Of a DNA stretch of 64,000 nt, positions 51,965-60,927 are shown piece by piece (position 1 is the stretch's first letter; each line of letters begins with the position of its first letter). Below the pieces are notes generated by a model that was not told where the DNA came from, searched no databases, and worked only from the letters and a program-made list of their open reading frames with translations. Where the stretch lies: contig JAIESI010000160.1 of the NCBI GenBank assembly GCA_019746135.1, positions 1-64,000 on the forward strand, written 5' to 3'. Both the position numbers and the translations under genes were made by a program. This DNA comes from Xanthobacteraceae bacterium (GTDB lineage Bacteria > Pseudomonadota > Alphaproteobacteria > Rhizobiales > Xanthobacteraceae).

Positions 51965-53029
51965 TCAGAGCGTCGCGCTGCCCACGACGAGCGGCGCTGC
52001 ACCAATCCACGGCGCGCCGTTGAGCGTCAGCTCGACGGTCAGCACCAGAAACTGACCGTGCGCCGGCAAAACGCTTGCTGTCATGCGCGAAGACGCGACG
52101 GCCGACAGCGGATAACTGCCGGTGCAGCTTTCGGCGGCCCAAGCCTTGAGCGAAGCGCCGGGCAATTCCTTGACCTTGTCCGCAAGCTGCGCCGCGAGCG
52201 GCTTGTCCGCCGCGATCGATCGCGCGACCGCATCGAGCCAGACATCGGCCTGCGCCGCCGCACTGTCTTTCACAAAGGTGCGGATGCGCCGGACCCAGCA
52301 GCCCTTGTAGGAAATCGACGCGCGCACCGCGAAGCGTTCGGCCAATGGTGTCGGCTGCGAGGTGCGGTTGAGCCGCGTGTCGGCATCAAGATCGGGCGCG
52401 ACGGCGATATAGGTTTCCTCCGCGCCGGCGAGCCGTGCGTTCTGTTCCACCAGCCCCGCAAGCGTGCCGGCGTCCTGCGCCTTGCCGCCTTCCGCCTCAC
52501 GCAGCGCCGCCGACGCGATGGCATCGCAGCGCGCGAGCAGCCCGCGTTCGGCCTCGTCGACCGTACGGCGCAGGCCAGCAAACATCTCCGTGCCGTCGAT
52601 CCATTCGACCGCGGGTGCCGCGGTTTCCAGATCATGCGCGAGGCCCGCGGGCAGCGTATCGTACTCCAGCACGCCGACGCGGCGGATCAGCGGATCGTTC
52701 TTCAGCCGTTCGCCGATCTTCTCGCCGGGCTTCGGCGTGTTGACGATCTCGCTCACCGGATCGGTGGTCCTGATCCACTCCGACACCCGTTTCGACAGCG
52801 CGGTCGCAAACGCCGGCGCGCCGGTCTGCTGCACCAAGAGCAGTGCGTCCGACCAGTAGGGCGTAAAGCCGGTGATCCAGGTGACCGCGGCCGGGCGCAC
52901 ATTGTTGGTGTAGACGATGAACGCATCCATGCCGGCGGCGTCCATCTCGGTCCGCAGCCGCGTGAGCCGCGCCTCGATCGCCGCGATCGGCAGCTCGTCC
53001 TTGTTCCATCCCATCAGCCCGCGGCGCAT
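51965..53029 (-). CDS. M24-like protein without metal ligands
   Basis: 354 residues. The N-terminal half is a creatinase/prolidase N-domain (AIEARLTRLRTEMDAAGMDAFIVYTNNVRPAAVTWITGF). The C-terminal half keeps the pita-bread outline (DEAERGLLARCDAIASAALREAE, GAEETYIAVAPDLDAD) but shows none of the DG..SD, HGxG or EPG metal motifs. It is probably a non-catalytic partner or a diverged enzyme. Its stop side faces the decarboxylase-like gene; its start is 9 bases from the end of the next M24 gene, so both are co-transcribed. Confidence 0.75.
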   Translation of the reverse strand: MRRGLMGWNKDELPIAAIEARLTRLRTEMDAAGMDAFIVYTNNVRPAAVTWITGFTPYWSDALLLVQQTGAPAFATALSKRVSEWIRTTDPVSEIVNTPKPGEKIGERLKNDPLIRRVGVLEYDTLPAGLAHDLETAAPAVEWIDGTEMFAGLRRTVDEAERGLLARCDAIASAALREAEGGKAQDAGTLAGLVEQNARLAGAEETYIAVAPDLDADTRLNRTSQPTPLAERFAVRASISYKGCWVRRIRTFVKDSAAAQADVWLDAVARSIAADKPLAAQLADKVKELPGASLKAWAAESCTGSYPLSAVASSRMTASVLPAHGQFLVLTVELTLNGAPWIGAAPLVVGSATL

Positions 53030-53038
53030 TTTTGAGCC

Positions 53039-54136
53039 TCACACCGCGATGCTGAACAGTTCGCGCGGCGTGCCGGTCAGCACCTCGCAGCCGTCGTCGG
53101 TCACCGCGACGCCGTCGCCCAGCACCATGTAGCCGACCACCGGATGATAGGTGTTGGGATGCACGATCAGCGCCATGCCTTCCTCGATCCGTGTCGTGAC
53201 GTCCTCGAGGATGTGCGGCTTACTGTCCGCGAACAGGCCCATGCCGTGGCCGCGCACGCGGGTGTATTCGCTGGTGGTGTACTGTCCCATGCCGTGCTTG
53301 CGGAACACGTCGTTCTCGGCCTTGGCGATGTCGGCCGCGGTGATGCCGGGGCGCACGGTCGCAATGCCGGCCTCCATCGCCTCGCGCCACAGCGCATGCG
53401 CGGCCTTTTGCTCGGCATTGGCCTCGCCGAGTACGAGCGTCCGGCAGATCTGCGCGTAGTAGCCCTCGACGCAGGGCGTGAGCTCCGTCGTCACCATGTC
53501 GCCGCGCTTCAGCCGCTTGCCGCTCGGCGGCGCCATGCCCTTCACCTCGACGCCGCCGACGCCGATGATCTGGAAGTTGTCGTCGACCCCGTTGGCACGG
53601 AAAAAGGCCTCGGCCTCGGCGATGAGTTCGTAGTCGGCGCGGCCGGGCCGCACCGCCTGCATGAACACCTTGTAGCCCTCGTCGGCGAGCTTCGCCGCCC
53701 GGCGGATCGCGTCGATCTCCTCGTCGAGCTTGCGCATCAGCAGGCGGTCGACGAAGCCGGTCTCGTCGGTGATCTTGAGCCCGCCCGCGCGGAGCGCAAT
53801 CCGCCGCGGCAGCAGCCGCTGCGGCGCGGCACCCATGCTCTGGTTGCGCATGCGGTCGAGCGCGGCCTCGACCTCGCCGGTGAGGTCGGGCGCCAGCACC
53901 ACCTCGATGCCCGGACAGTCGAGCGCGGCGCGGTCGGCCTCGAGCGCGCTGTCGACATAGAGCGTGATGTGGCCGTCGCCGCGAACGATGGCGAGCGCCT
54001 GGCCTTCGAGGATGCCGAAGTCGGTCGCGTAGCGCAGGTAGTCGCCCTGCCACGCATTGCCGTAGACCAGCATCGCGTCGAGCCCGGATTCCTGCATGGC
54101 GTCGGTGAGACGCTTGATGCGCTGTCCCGCGATCAT
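53039..54136 (-). CDS. M24-fold peptidase-like protein with altered metal site
   Basis: 365 residues from the ATG at 54136, which overlaps the HyuB stop (ATGA) and has a ggag site. Creatinase-type N-domain (MIAGQRIKRLTDAMQESGLDAMLVYGN) and M24 C-domain. Block 1 reads TTELTPCVEGYYAQICRT, block 2 RGHGMGLFADSKP, block 3 ALIVHPNTYHPVVGYMVLGDGV. The two Asp and two Glu metal ligands are replaced (Glu, Gln, His, Asp), as in the protein at 8.3 kb. It could use another metal set or be a lyase. Coupled to hyuB. Confidence 0.82.
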   Translation of the reverse strand: MIAGQRIKRLTDAMQESGLDAMLVYGNAWQGDYLRYATDFGILEGQALAIVRGDGHITLYVDSALEADRAALDCPGIEVVLAPDLTGEVEAALDRMRNQSMGAAPQRLLPRRIALRAGGLKITDETGFVDRLLMRKLDEEIDAIRRAAKLADEGYKVFMQAVRPGRADYELIAEAEAFFRANGVDDNFQIIGVGGVEVKGMAPPSGKRLKRGDMVTTELTPCVEGYYAQICRTLVLGEANAEQKAAHALWREAMEAGIATVRPGITAADIAKAENDVFRKHGMGQYTTSEYTRVRGHGMGLFADSKPHILEDVTTRIEEGMALIVHPNTYHPVVGYMVLGDGVAVTDDGCEVLTGTPRELFSIAV

Positions 54137-55788
54137 GAGTTGCTCCGCCTCGTGACGACGCCCGCCGCGATGTCGTGCGCCTTCGCCTCGGCCGTGCGCT
54201 CGCGCGGATCGCCGTATCCGCCGCCGCCCGCGGTCAGGAAGGTAACGCGGTCGCCGGCTGAAATCTCCACTTCGGTCGCCTTCTTGACGTCGGTCTCGCT
54301 GCCGTCGGCGCGCCGGATGATGCAGCCGTTCACCGCACCCGGTTTGCCGCCGTGCAGGCCCCAGGGCGGATCGCGCGTGCGGTCGAGATTGATGTTGGCC
54401 TTGCACGTCTGCAGGAGCTGGTAGGTCAATTCGAGCCCGAGTCCGCCGCGATATTTGCCCTCGCCACCTGAATCAGCGCGCAACGCGTGGGTCTCGACCA
54501 GCACCGGATACTTGATTTCCTGCAGTTCGACCGGCGTGTTGCGCACGTCGCCCTGGCAGACCGATACGGCGGCATCCTCGCCGTCCTCGTCCGGCCGTCC
54601 GCCCCAGCCGCCGCCGAAGATGTTCATCAACAGGAAGCGCGAGCCGTCGTCGCGGAAGCCGAAGAACGAGCAGCCGCCCATGTCGCCCTTGTGCGCAGCC
54701 GGCACCAGATGCGGCACCGCGGGCGCGAGCGCCTTCAGGATGGTGTCGATGACCGTGGGCAGCGCGATGCTCCAGAGCCCGAGTGCCGACGGCGGCTTGG
54801 CGGAGAGCATCGTGCCCTCGGGCAACACCACCTCGAGCGGCCGGAAGCAGCCTTCGTTGACGTCGAGATCGGGCGAGGTGAGCGCCTTGAACGCGACGCG
54901 CGCGCCGGCAATGCCGCCGCCACGGCCGGAATTCAGCGGGCCGGGCACCTGCGGGTTCATCTCGGAGAAATCGACCGTCATCTGCGAGCCGCGCACGCGC
55001 ACCTTCACCTTCACGCGCAGCGGCTTGTCGAGCGTGCGGCCGTCGTTGTCGAGGAAGCTTTCGGCCTCGTAATCGCCATCCGGGATTTTCTCGACCACCG
55101 CGCGCGCCGCGGCCTCGGCCTGGTCCCAGACCTTGGCGATGCAGGCCTCGACCGTCGGCCGGCCGTAGCGGGCGATCAATTCGCCGTAGCGCCGCGCACC
55201 GAGCTGGCAGGAGGCGATCTGCGCGCGCAGGTCGCCAAGCGCCGAGTCCGGATAGCGCGTGTTGTCGCGGATGATCTGCCAGAGCGTCTCGTTGCGCTTG
55301 CCGGCCTCGTAGATCTTCAGCGAGCGCATCTGGATGCCCTCGGCATAGATGTCGCTCGAGCCGTAGGAGCCGAAGCCCTGCCGCACGCCGCCGATGTCGA
55401 CCCAATGCGCGCGGTTGGCGGCAAAGCCGACCAGTTCGCCGCCATGGAAGCAGGGCGAATAGACCACCACGTTGTTGAGATGCTGGCCGCAGATTTCGCC
55501 CTGGTTCATCACCACGACGTCGCCGGGCGCGAAGCCCTTGAGGCCGTAGCGCGCGATGCCGTCGGCCACCGCAACGCCGAGGTCTGCGAGGAAGATCGGC
55601 AGACCGCCGCGGTTCTGCGAGATCATCCGCGCCTGCGTGTCGATCAGCCCGCAGCAATAGTCGCGGACCTCGTAGATCATCATGTTGTAGGCGGCTTTCG
55701 ACAGCGCATTGGCCATCTCGTCGGCGTAAGCGACGATGGCGTTGCGCACCACCTCGACCGTGATCGGATGGGCTTCGTTGCGGGTCAT
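54133..55788 (-). CDS. hyuB: Hydantoinase B/oxoprolinase-family subunit
   Basis: 551 residues from the ATG at 55788 (MTRNEAHPITVEVVRNAIVAYADEM). Family motifs: MIYEVRDYCCGLIDTQARMISQNRGGLPIFLADLG, PGDVVVMNQGEICGQHLNN, HWVDIGG, and late GGGWGGRPDEDGEDA and LTAGGGGYGDP. With HyuA it forms an ATP-dependent hydantoinase, oxoprolinase or acetone/acetophenone-carboxylase-like enzyme. Overlaps the M24 gene by 4 bases; hyuA lies 200 bases upstream beyond a repeat. Metal ligands in the GD.. and H..D.. motifs appear intact. Confidence 0.93.
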   Translation of the reverse strand: MTRNEAHPITVEVVRNAIVAYADEMANALSKAAYNMMIYEVRDYCCGLIDTQARMISQNRGGLPIFLADLGVAVADGIARYGLKGFAPGDVVVMNQGEICGQHLNNVVVYSPCFHGGELVGFAANRAHWVDIGGVRQGFGSYGSSDIYAEGIQMRSLKIYEAGKRNETLWQIIRDNTRYPDSALGDLRAQIASCQLGARRYGELIARYGRPTVEACIAKVWDQAEAAARAVVEKIPDGDYEAESFLDNDGRTLDKPLRVKVKVRVRGSQMTVDFSEMNPQVPGPLNSGRGGGIAGARVAFKALTSPDLDVNEGCFRPLEVVLPEGTMLSAKPPSALGLWSIALPTVIDTILKALAPAVPHLVPAAHKGDMGGCSFFGFRDDGSRFLLMNIFGGGWGGRPDEDGEDAAVSVCQGDVRNTPVELQEIKYPVLVETHALRADSGGEGKYRGGLGLELTYQLLQTCKANINLDRTRDPPWGLHGGKPGAVNGCIIRRADGSETDVKKATEVEISAGDRVTFLTAGGGGYGDPRERTAEAKAHDIAAGVVTRRSNS

Positions 55789-55796
55789 GGGCAGGT

Positions 55797-55976
55797 CGTT
55801 TCCCCACGTGTCCCGGGCGCAGCGCGGCACCATAAGCGCGTCCACGCGCGTCTTCGACGCGCTATGGTGCTGCGCTGCAGACCCGGGACCCCGGTTTGCT
55901 GCGGCTTGAAGAAAGCTGGGTCCCGGATCAGCAGTGCACCGCTTCGCGCTGCACCGCATCCGGGATACGAGGGGAG
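55797..55976. repeat. Intergenic palindromes between hyuA and hyuB
   Basis: Two folds: cccgggcgcagcgcggcaccataagcg with cgctatggtgctgcgctgcagacccggg, and gggtcccggatcagcagtgcaccgc with gcatccgggatac. The part cgcgtcttcgacgcgctatgg also occurs at 21.77 kb. This splits the hyu genes by about 200 bases without a gene. Confidence 0.6.
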
Positions 55977-55987
55977 AGAGCTGTGGT

Positions 55988-58042
55988 TCATGTCAGCGCC
56001 ACATCGATAATGAGGTGTCCGGCGTCGGACACGGTCGCGACGTCGCCCGGATGGATCAGCGTGGTCGCGTTCGGCTCCTCGATCACCGCCGGGCCTTCGA
56101 CCCTGGCCCCTGCGGCGAGCGATGGCCGCCAGACGATGCGGGTTTTTAAGGGTTTTGCCGCGTCCGTGAAGATCACTTCGCGCCACTGATCGGCAACAGG
56201 CGGTTCCGGCGTCCATTTTTCGGACAGCCAGCGTTCCGCGAGCGTGTCGCTGCGTGCCGCAGTCACCACCAGCCGCACGTTGACGATCTCGAGCCGCTCG
56301 TCGGGCGCGGCCTGGCCGTAGCGCTGGTCGTGCTCGGCGTCGAACGCCGCGCGCAGCGGCGCAAAGTCGCCGGTGAGCAGCGCAGGGTCCTGCACCGGAA
56401 TGGCGATGGTGTGCTCCTGGCCGACATAGCGCAGGTCGGCGAGATAGGTGAAATCGGCTGTATCCGGTGCAATCCCGTCGCGCATGGCCTGCGCCTTGCC
56501 GGCCTCGGCGAGCTCGGCGAACACCGCCTCGACCTGCTTCGCATCCAGCGCGCCAAGCAGCCCGTAGAGCGTGCGCACGAAATCCTGCCGCCACGACGCC
56601 ATCAGCATGCCGAGCGCCGAGAATGTGCCCGGCACCTTCGGCACGATCACCTTGGGAAGGAAGATCTCCCGCGCGATGGCAACGGCGTGCAGCGGCCCCG
56701 CGCCGCCGAAGGCGATCATCGCCGTCTCGCGCGGATCGACGCCCTTCTTCACCGACACCGCGCGGACCGCAAGCGACATCGCCGCGTCGGCGATCTGCAC
56801 GATGCCGAGCGCGGCCTCCTTGATGCCGAGCCTGGTCGGGCCGCAAAGCTTCTGCTCGATCGCGCGTTCCGCGGCAGCGACATCGAGCTTCATCGCGCCG
56901 TTGAGAAAGCGCCCGGCATTGATGCGGCCGAGCACCAGATTGGCGTCGGTCACGACCGGATCGGTCGAGCCCTTGCCGTAGGCCGCGGGGCCTGGATCGG
57001 CACCTGCGCTCTTCGGTCCGACATGGATGCCGCCGGTCGCGTCGCACCAGGCGATCGAGCCGCCGCCCGCGCCGATCTCGACGATGTCGACCACCGGCAA
57101 CTGCATCGGCTGGCCGCTCGCCTCGCCGCCGATGGTGTAGCCGTCTTCGATCGCGGGGATGCCTTTGGTGATGAGGCTCGCCTTCGCCGTCGTGCCGCCC
57201 ATGTCGAAGCCGATCGCGCGCTCGATGCCGAGCATCGCGGCAAGCCGTCCCGCGCCGATGATGCCGGCGACCGGGCCGGACTCCATCATCGACACCGGCT
57301 GCTCCTGCGCGAGCCGCACCGACATCACGCCGCCATTGGAGCGCATGATGTTCAGCTTGCCGGGGAATTGGCCGTCGCGCAGATGGTGCTCGAGTCGGCC
57401 GAGATAGGCCTGCACGCGGGGGCCGACGAAGGCATTGAGCGCCGTGGTCGAGGTGCGCTCGTATTCGCGATATTCGCGCACGATCTCGTGCGACAGCGTG
57501 ACGAACAGTTTTGGATTGGCCGCGCGGAGGATTTCGCCGACGCGCCGCTCGTGCGCCGGATTGGCGTAGGCGTGCAGGAAGCACACCGCGACCGACTCGA
57601 TGTCCTGCTCGGCAATAGCCCTCGCCAGCACGTGCACTTCGCTCTCGTTCAGCGATTTTAGCACCTCGCCCTTGGCGTTCATCCGCTCGGTGACCTCGAA
57701 GGTCAGCTCGCGCGGGATGAGCGGTTTGGGGCGGTGAAAAAACAGGTTGAACGCCTCGATGCGGTTGCCGCGGCCGATGGCGTAGGTGTCGCGAAAGCCC
57801 CGCGTGGTGATCAACGCGGTGCGTGCGCCCTTGCGCTCCAGCACGGTGTTGATGGCGATGGTCGAGCCGTGCAGCAGCTCCGACAGCGCCGGCATCTCGC
57901 AATGGGCGAGCGCGAGGCTTTCCGCCACGCCGCGGGTCGGGTCGGCCGGAACGGTCGAGCACTTGGAGGTGACGATGCGGCCGTCGACGCAGCCGACCAG
58001 ATCGGTGAAGGTTCCGCCGATATCGACGCCGACAATGTTCAT
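55988..58042 (-). CDS. hyuA: Hydantoinase A/N-methylhydantoinase-family subunit
   Basis: 684 residues. Actin-like ATPase folds: MNIVGVDIGGTFTDLVGC (phosphate loop 1), LHGSTIAINTVLERKGARTALITTRGFRDTYAIGRGNR, GPVAGIIGAGRLA, GFDMGGTTAKASLI (phosphate loop 2), and IGAGGGSIAWCD followed by VGPKSAGADPGPAAYGKG. Full family length. Partner of HyuB. The nearby molybdenum hydroxylase, Rid and decarboxylase-like genes suggest opening of a hydantoin-like or other N-ring, but acetone or lactam carboxylases share the fold. Confidence 0.94.
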   Translation of the reverse strand: MNIVGVDIGGTFTDLVGCVDGRIVTSKCSTVPADPTRGVAESLALAHCEMPALSELLHGSTIAINTVLERKGARTALITTRGFRDTYAIGRGNRIEAFNLFFHRPKPLIPRELTFEVTERMNAKGEVLKSLNESEVHVLARAIAEQDIESVAVCFLHAYANPAHERRVGEILRAANPKLFVTLSHEIVREYREYERTSTTALNAFVGPRVQAYLGRLEHHLRDGQFPGKLNIMRSNGGVMSVRLAQEQPVSMMESGPVAGIIGAGRLAAMLGIERAIGFDMGGTTAKASLITKGIPAIEDGYTIGGEASGQPMQLPVVDIVEIGAGGGSIAWCDATGGIHVGPKSAGADPGPAAYGKGSTDPVVTDANLVLGRINAGRFLNGAMKLDVAAAERAIEQKLCGPTRLGIKEAALGIVQIADAAMSLAVRAVSVKKGVDPRETAMIAFGGAGPLHAVAIAREIFLPKVIVPKVPGTFSALGMLMASWRQDFVRTLYGLLGALDAKQVEAVFAELAEAGKAQAMRDGIAPDTADFTYLADLRYVGQEHTIAIPVQDPALLTGDFAPLRAAFDAEHDQRYGQAAPDERLEIVNVRLVVTAARSDTLAERWLSEKWTPEPPVADQWREVIFTDAAKPLKTRIVWRPSLAAGARVEGPAVIEEPNATTLIHPGDVATVSDAGHLIIDVALT

Positions 58043-58069
58043 GGGTGCTCGACTGGACGTGAAAGGGCG

Positions 58070-58906
58070 TCAGAATCCATAAAGACGCGCCGGATTGTCA
58101 ACCAGCGCTTTCCGGCGCGTCGCCTCGTCGGGCACCCATTCGAGCATCATGTCGAGTGTCCAGGCATCGTCGGGCTTTTGCAGGCCGGGCGTCGGGTGTG
58201 GCCAGTTGGTCGCCCACAGCATGCGGTCGGGGGCCGCTCGGGAGAGCGCGGTCGCGAGCCGGCCGACGTCGCTGTAGTTCGGCGGTCCGGACTTGGACCA
58301 TTCATACGGTGCGGAGAGCTTCACCCAGGTGCGGCCGTTCTCCAGCAGCTTCAGCAGGACCTTGAACGCCGAATGATCGACCGGAACAGGCTCCAGGAAT
58401 TTGCCGACGTGATCGACCACCAGCGTGCCGGTGAGCTTCTTCAAGAGCGGCTCGCGGTCGGGCAGCAGCCGCCCGTCGAGCTGCAGCTGCACGTGCCAGC
58501 CGAAATGTCCGACCCGCGCCGCCATGGTCTCGAGAATGTCCCAGGGGAGCGCGCCGCCGGCCAGCATGTGGAAGCGGATGCCGCGGATGCCCGCCTTGGT
58601 GAGGCGGTCGAGCTCCGCGTCGGTCACCGTCTGGTCGACCACGGCGATGCCGCGCGCGCTGTCGCCCAGCGCCGCGATCGCCGCAAGCGTGCATCGGTTG
58701 TCGGTGCCGTAGGTCGAGGGCTGCACCACGACCGTCCGCGCGATGCCGAGCCGCGCCCGCACCTTGAGATAGTCCGCAACCGACGCGTCCGGCGGCGTGA
58801 ACGCAGCGGTCGGCGCGGTCGGAAAGCGCGAATCGTATATATGCATGTGGGTGTCGCAGGTGCCCGCGGGCGCCTTGAGCTTCGGCGGGCTGTCGTTCGG
58901 CGGCAT
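58070..58906 (-). CDS. Amidohydrolase, 2-pyrone-4,6-dicarboxylate hydrolase-like
   Basis: 278 residues from the ATG at 58906, which has a ggagg site. TIM-barrel metal hydrolase: CDTHMHIYD (HxH near residue 20), RGIRFHMLAGGALPW, HVQLQLDGRLLPD, LVVDHVGKFLEP and WATNWPHPTPG (late Asp replaced by Asn). Typical of the PDC-lactonase group (LigI-like) that hydrolyses lactones from aromatic breakdown. It follows hyuA in the same direction with a 27-base gap and diverges from the TetR gene, so TetR may also control this run. Confidence 0.88.
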   Translation of the reverse strand: MPPNDSPPKLKAPAGTCDTHMHIYDSRFPTAPTAAFTPPDASVADYLKVRARLGIARTVVVQPSTYGTDNRCTLAAIAALGDSARGIAVVDQTVTDAELDRLTKAGIRGIRFHMLAGGALPWDILETMAARVGHFGWHVQLQLDGRLLPDREPLLKKLTGTLVVDHVGKFLEPVPVDHSAFKVLLKLLENGRTWVKLSAPYEWSKSGPPNYSDVGRLATALSRAAPDRMLWATNWPHPTPGLQKPDDAWTLDMMLEWVPDEATRRKALVDNPARLYGF

Positions 58907-59011
58907 GAAATTTCCTCCCGGCGTGGCAGTGTCCCATGCCGGGCTCTTCCTTCCAAGCACACCGCTCGCTAGAGACTATGCCGTGGCGGACGAGACCCAA
59001 TTGATTTGTCG

Positions 59012-59695
59012 ATGGCGGCGATCAGGACCAGCAGCAAGGCGCAGGTGAACAGGAAGGTCCGGGGCGCAGGCCCGCGCGATCCCGAGCGCACCAGCGCATC
59101 GATCCTCGCTGCGGCCGTGGCGGAGTTTACCGAGAAGGGCTACGCCGGCGCGCGCATCGATGCGATCGCCGAGCGCTCGGGCGCCAACAAGCGGATGATC
59201 TATCACTATTTCGGCGACAAGGACGGGCTCTACCTCGCCGTGCTCGAAAGCGCCTATGTCGGCATCCGCTCGGCGGAAGCCGAGCTGCATCTCGCCGATC
59301 TCGAGCCGGTTGCGGCCATCGAGCGGCTCATCGGCTTCACCTGGGACTACTTCATCGCCCATCCGGAATTCCTCAGCATCCTGAGCACCGAGAACCTGCA
59401 TCGGGCCAAGTTCCTGAAGAAGTCGAAGCGCGTGCTGCAGCTGCATTCGCCGCTGGTGTCGGTGATCTCGGACGTGCTGAAGCGGGGCACCGAGCGCGGC
59501 GTGTTTCGCCGCGACGCTGACCCGGTCTATGTTTACATCTCCATCGCCTCGCTCGGCATTTTCTATCTGTCGAACCGATGGACGCTCTCGACCATCTTCA
59601 CGCGCGACCTGACCGCGCAGCCGGAAATCCGCGCCTGGGGCCGGCATATTGCCGCTGTCATCCTCGGCTATCTGCGACCGGGAAAAGCGGCTTGA
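59012..59695 (+). CDS. TetR-family transcriptional regulator
   Basis: 227 residues from the ATG at 59012; the tracked TTG lies two codons earlier. N-terminal helix-turn-helix: RTSASILAAAVAEFTEKGYAGARIDAIAERSGANKRMIYHYFGDKDGLYLAVLE. The C-domain is of the TetR_C type common in catabolic regulators (RLIGFTWDYFIAHPEFLSILSTENLHRA). It diverges from the PDC-hydrolase-like gene and precedes the oxidoreductase operon, before which a palindrome (GTAACTA-ga-TAGTTAC) looks like its operator. Confidence 0.92.
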   Translation: MAAIRTSSKAQVNRKVRGAGPRDPERTSASILAAAVAEFTEKGYAGARIDAIAERSGANKRMIYHYFGDKDGLYLAVLESAYVGIRSAEAELHLADLEPVAAIERLIGFTWDYFIAHPEFLSILSTENLHRAKFLKKSKRVLQLHSPLVSVISDVLKRGTERGVFRRDADPVYVYISIASLGIFYLSNRWTLSTIFTRDLTAQPEIRAWGRHIAAVILGYLRPGKAA

Positions 59696-59710
59696 CGGCA
59701 TCGGCCATTT

Positions 59711-59726
59711 GTAACTAGATAGTTAC
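59711..59726. promoter_or_regulatory. Candidate TetR operator
   Basis: GTAACTA-ga-TAGTTAC, perfect 7-base arms with a 2-base centre, in the 65-base gap between tetR and the oxidoreductase gene, 34 bases before its ATG. Size and position fit a TetR-family repressor site. Confidence 0.6.
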
Positions 59727-59760
59727 TATCCAAAGATCACGGACCGGGAGGAACGGAAGC

Positions 59761-60912
59761 ATGGCTCAGCAGCGTCTTGGCATCATCATGAACGGCGTCA
59801 CCGGGCGCATGGGCATGAACCAGCATCTGATCCGCTCGATCTGCGCCATCCGCGACCAGGGCGGCGTTGTCCTGAAGAACGGCGACCGGGTGATGCCCGA
59901 TCCGATCCTGGTCGGGCGCAACGCCGAGCGGGTGCAGAAGCTCGCCAAGGCGTACGGGGTCTCGCGCTGGACCACCGACCTCGATGCGGCGTTGAAGGAC
60001 AAGAAGGACGCGCTGTTCTTCGACGCCGCGACCACGCAGCTCCGCGCCGGGCTCCTCAAGAAGGCGATGAAGGCCGGCAAGCACATCTACTGCGAGAAGC
60101 CGGTGTCGGACACGCTCAAGGATGCGCTCGACCTCGTTCGCGCGGCCAAGAAGGCCGGCATCAAGCACGGCGTGGTGCAGGACAAGCTGTTCCTGCCGGG
60201 CCTGCTCAAGCTCAAGCTCTTGATCGATTCCGGTTTCTTCGGCCGCATCCTGTCGGTGCGCGGCGAGTTCGGCTACTGGGTGTTCGAGGGCGACTGGCAG
60301 CCGGCGCAGCGGCCGTCGTGGAATTACAAGAAGGCCGAAGGTGGCGGCATCATCCTCGACATGGTCTGCCACTGGCGCTACGTGCTCGACAACCTGTTCG
60401 GCGACGTCGAGAGCGTGACCTGTCTCGGCGCGACCCACATCCCCAAGCGGGTGGACGAGAACGGCAAGACCTACACCAACGACGTGGACGACGCGGCCTA
60501 TGCGACGTTCCAGCTCAAGGGCGGCGCGATCGCGCACATCAACATGTCGTGGTGCACGCGGGTGCGCCGCGACGATCTCGTGACGTTCCATGTCGACGGC
60601 ACGCTTGGCTCGGCGGTGGCCGGGCTGCAGAACTGCTGGAGCCAGGCGCGGGTGAATACGCCGCGGCCGGTGTGGAACCCGGACGTGCCGCAGCCGATCA
60701 AATTCTTCGAGACGTGGCAGGAGGTGCCCGGCGTCGGCGCCTACGACAACGGCTTCAAGGTCGAATGGGAGATGTTCATCAGGCACCTCTACGAGGATGC
60801 GCCGTTCAAATGGACGCTGTTGGAGGGCGCCAAGGGCCTGCAGCTGGTCGAGGCGGCACACAAGAGCTGGAAGGAGCGGCGCTGGATCGACATTCCGGCA
60901 CTGAAAGTCTGA
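59761..60912 (+). CDS. Gfo/Idh/MocA-family oxidoreductase
   Basis: 383 residues; the ATG follows gggaggaa. N-terminal Rossmann fold (LGIIMNGVTGRMGMN, lacking the classical GxGxxG but with a like turn), the family's EKP motif (HIYCEKPVSDTLKDAL near residue 118) and a C-terminal alpha/beta domain with the expected GGGIILDMVCHWRYVLDNLFG (HxxD-type) site. NAD(P)-dependent dehydrogenase of sugars, inositols or related polyols. First gene of the run with DUF993 and a sugar isomerase; a palindromic repeat of 250 bases separates it from the next. Confidence 0.93.
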   Translation: MAQQRLGIIMNGVTGRMGMNQHLIRSICAIRDQGGVVLKNGDRVMPDPILVGRNAERVQKLAKAYGVSRWTTDLDAALKDKKDALFFDAATTQLRAGLLKKAMKAGKHIYCEKPVSDTLKDALDLVRAAKKAGIKHGVVQDKLFLPGLLKLKLLIDSGFFGRILSVRGEFGYWVFEGDWQPAQRPSWNYKKAEGGGIILDMVCHWRYVLDNLFGDVESVTCLGATHIPKRVDENGKTYTNDVDDAAYATFQLKGGAIAHINMSWCTRVRRDDLVTFHVDGTLGSAVAGLQNCWSQARVNTPRPVWNPDVPQPIKFFETWQEVPGVGAYDNGFKVEWEMFIRHLYEDAPFKWTLLEGAKGLQLVEAAHKSWKERRWIDIPALKV

Positions 60913-60927
60913 TAGCTCTCTCCACTC

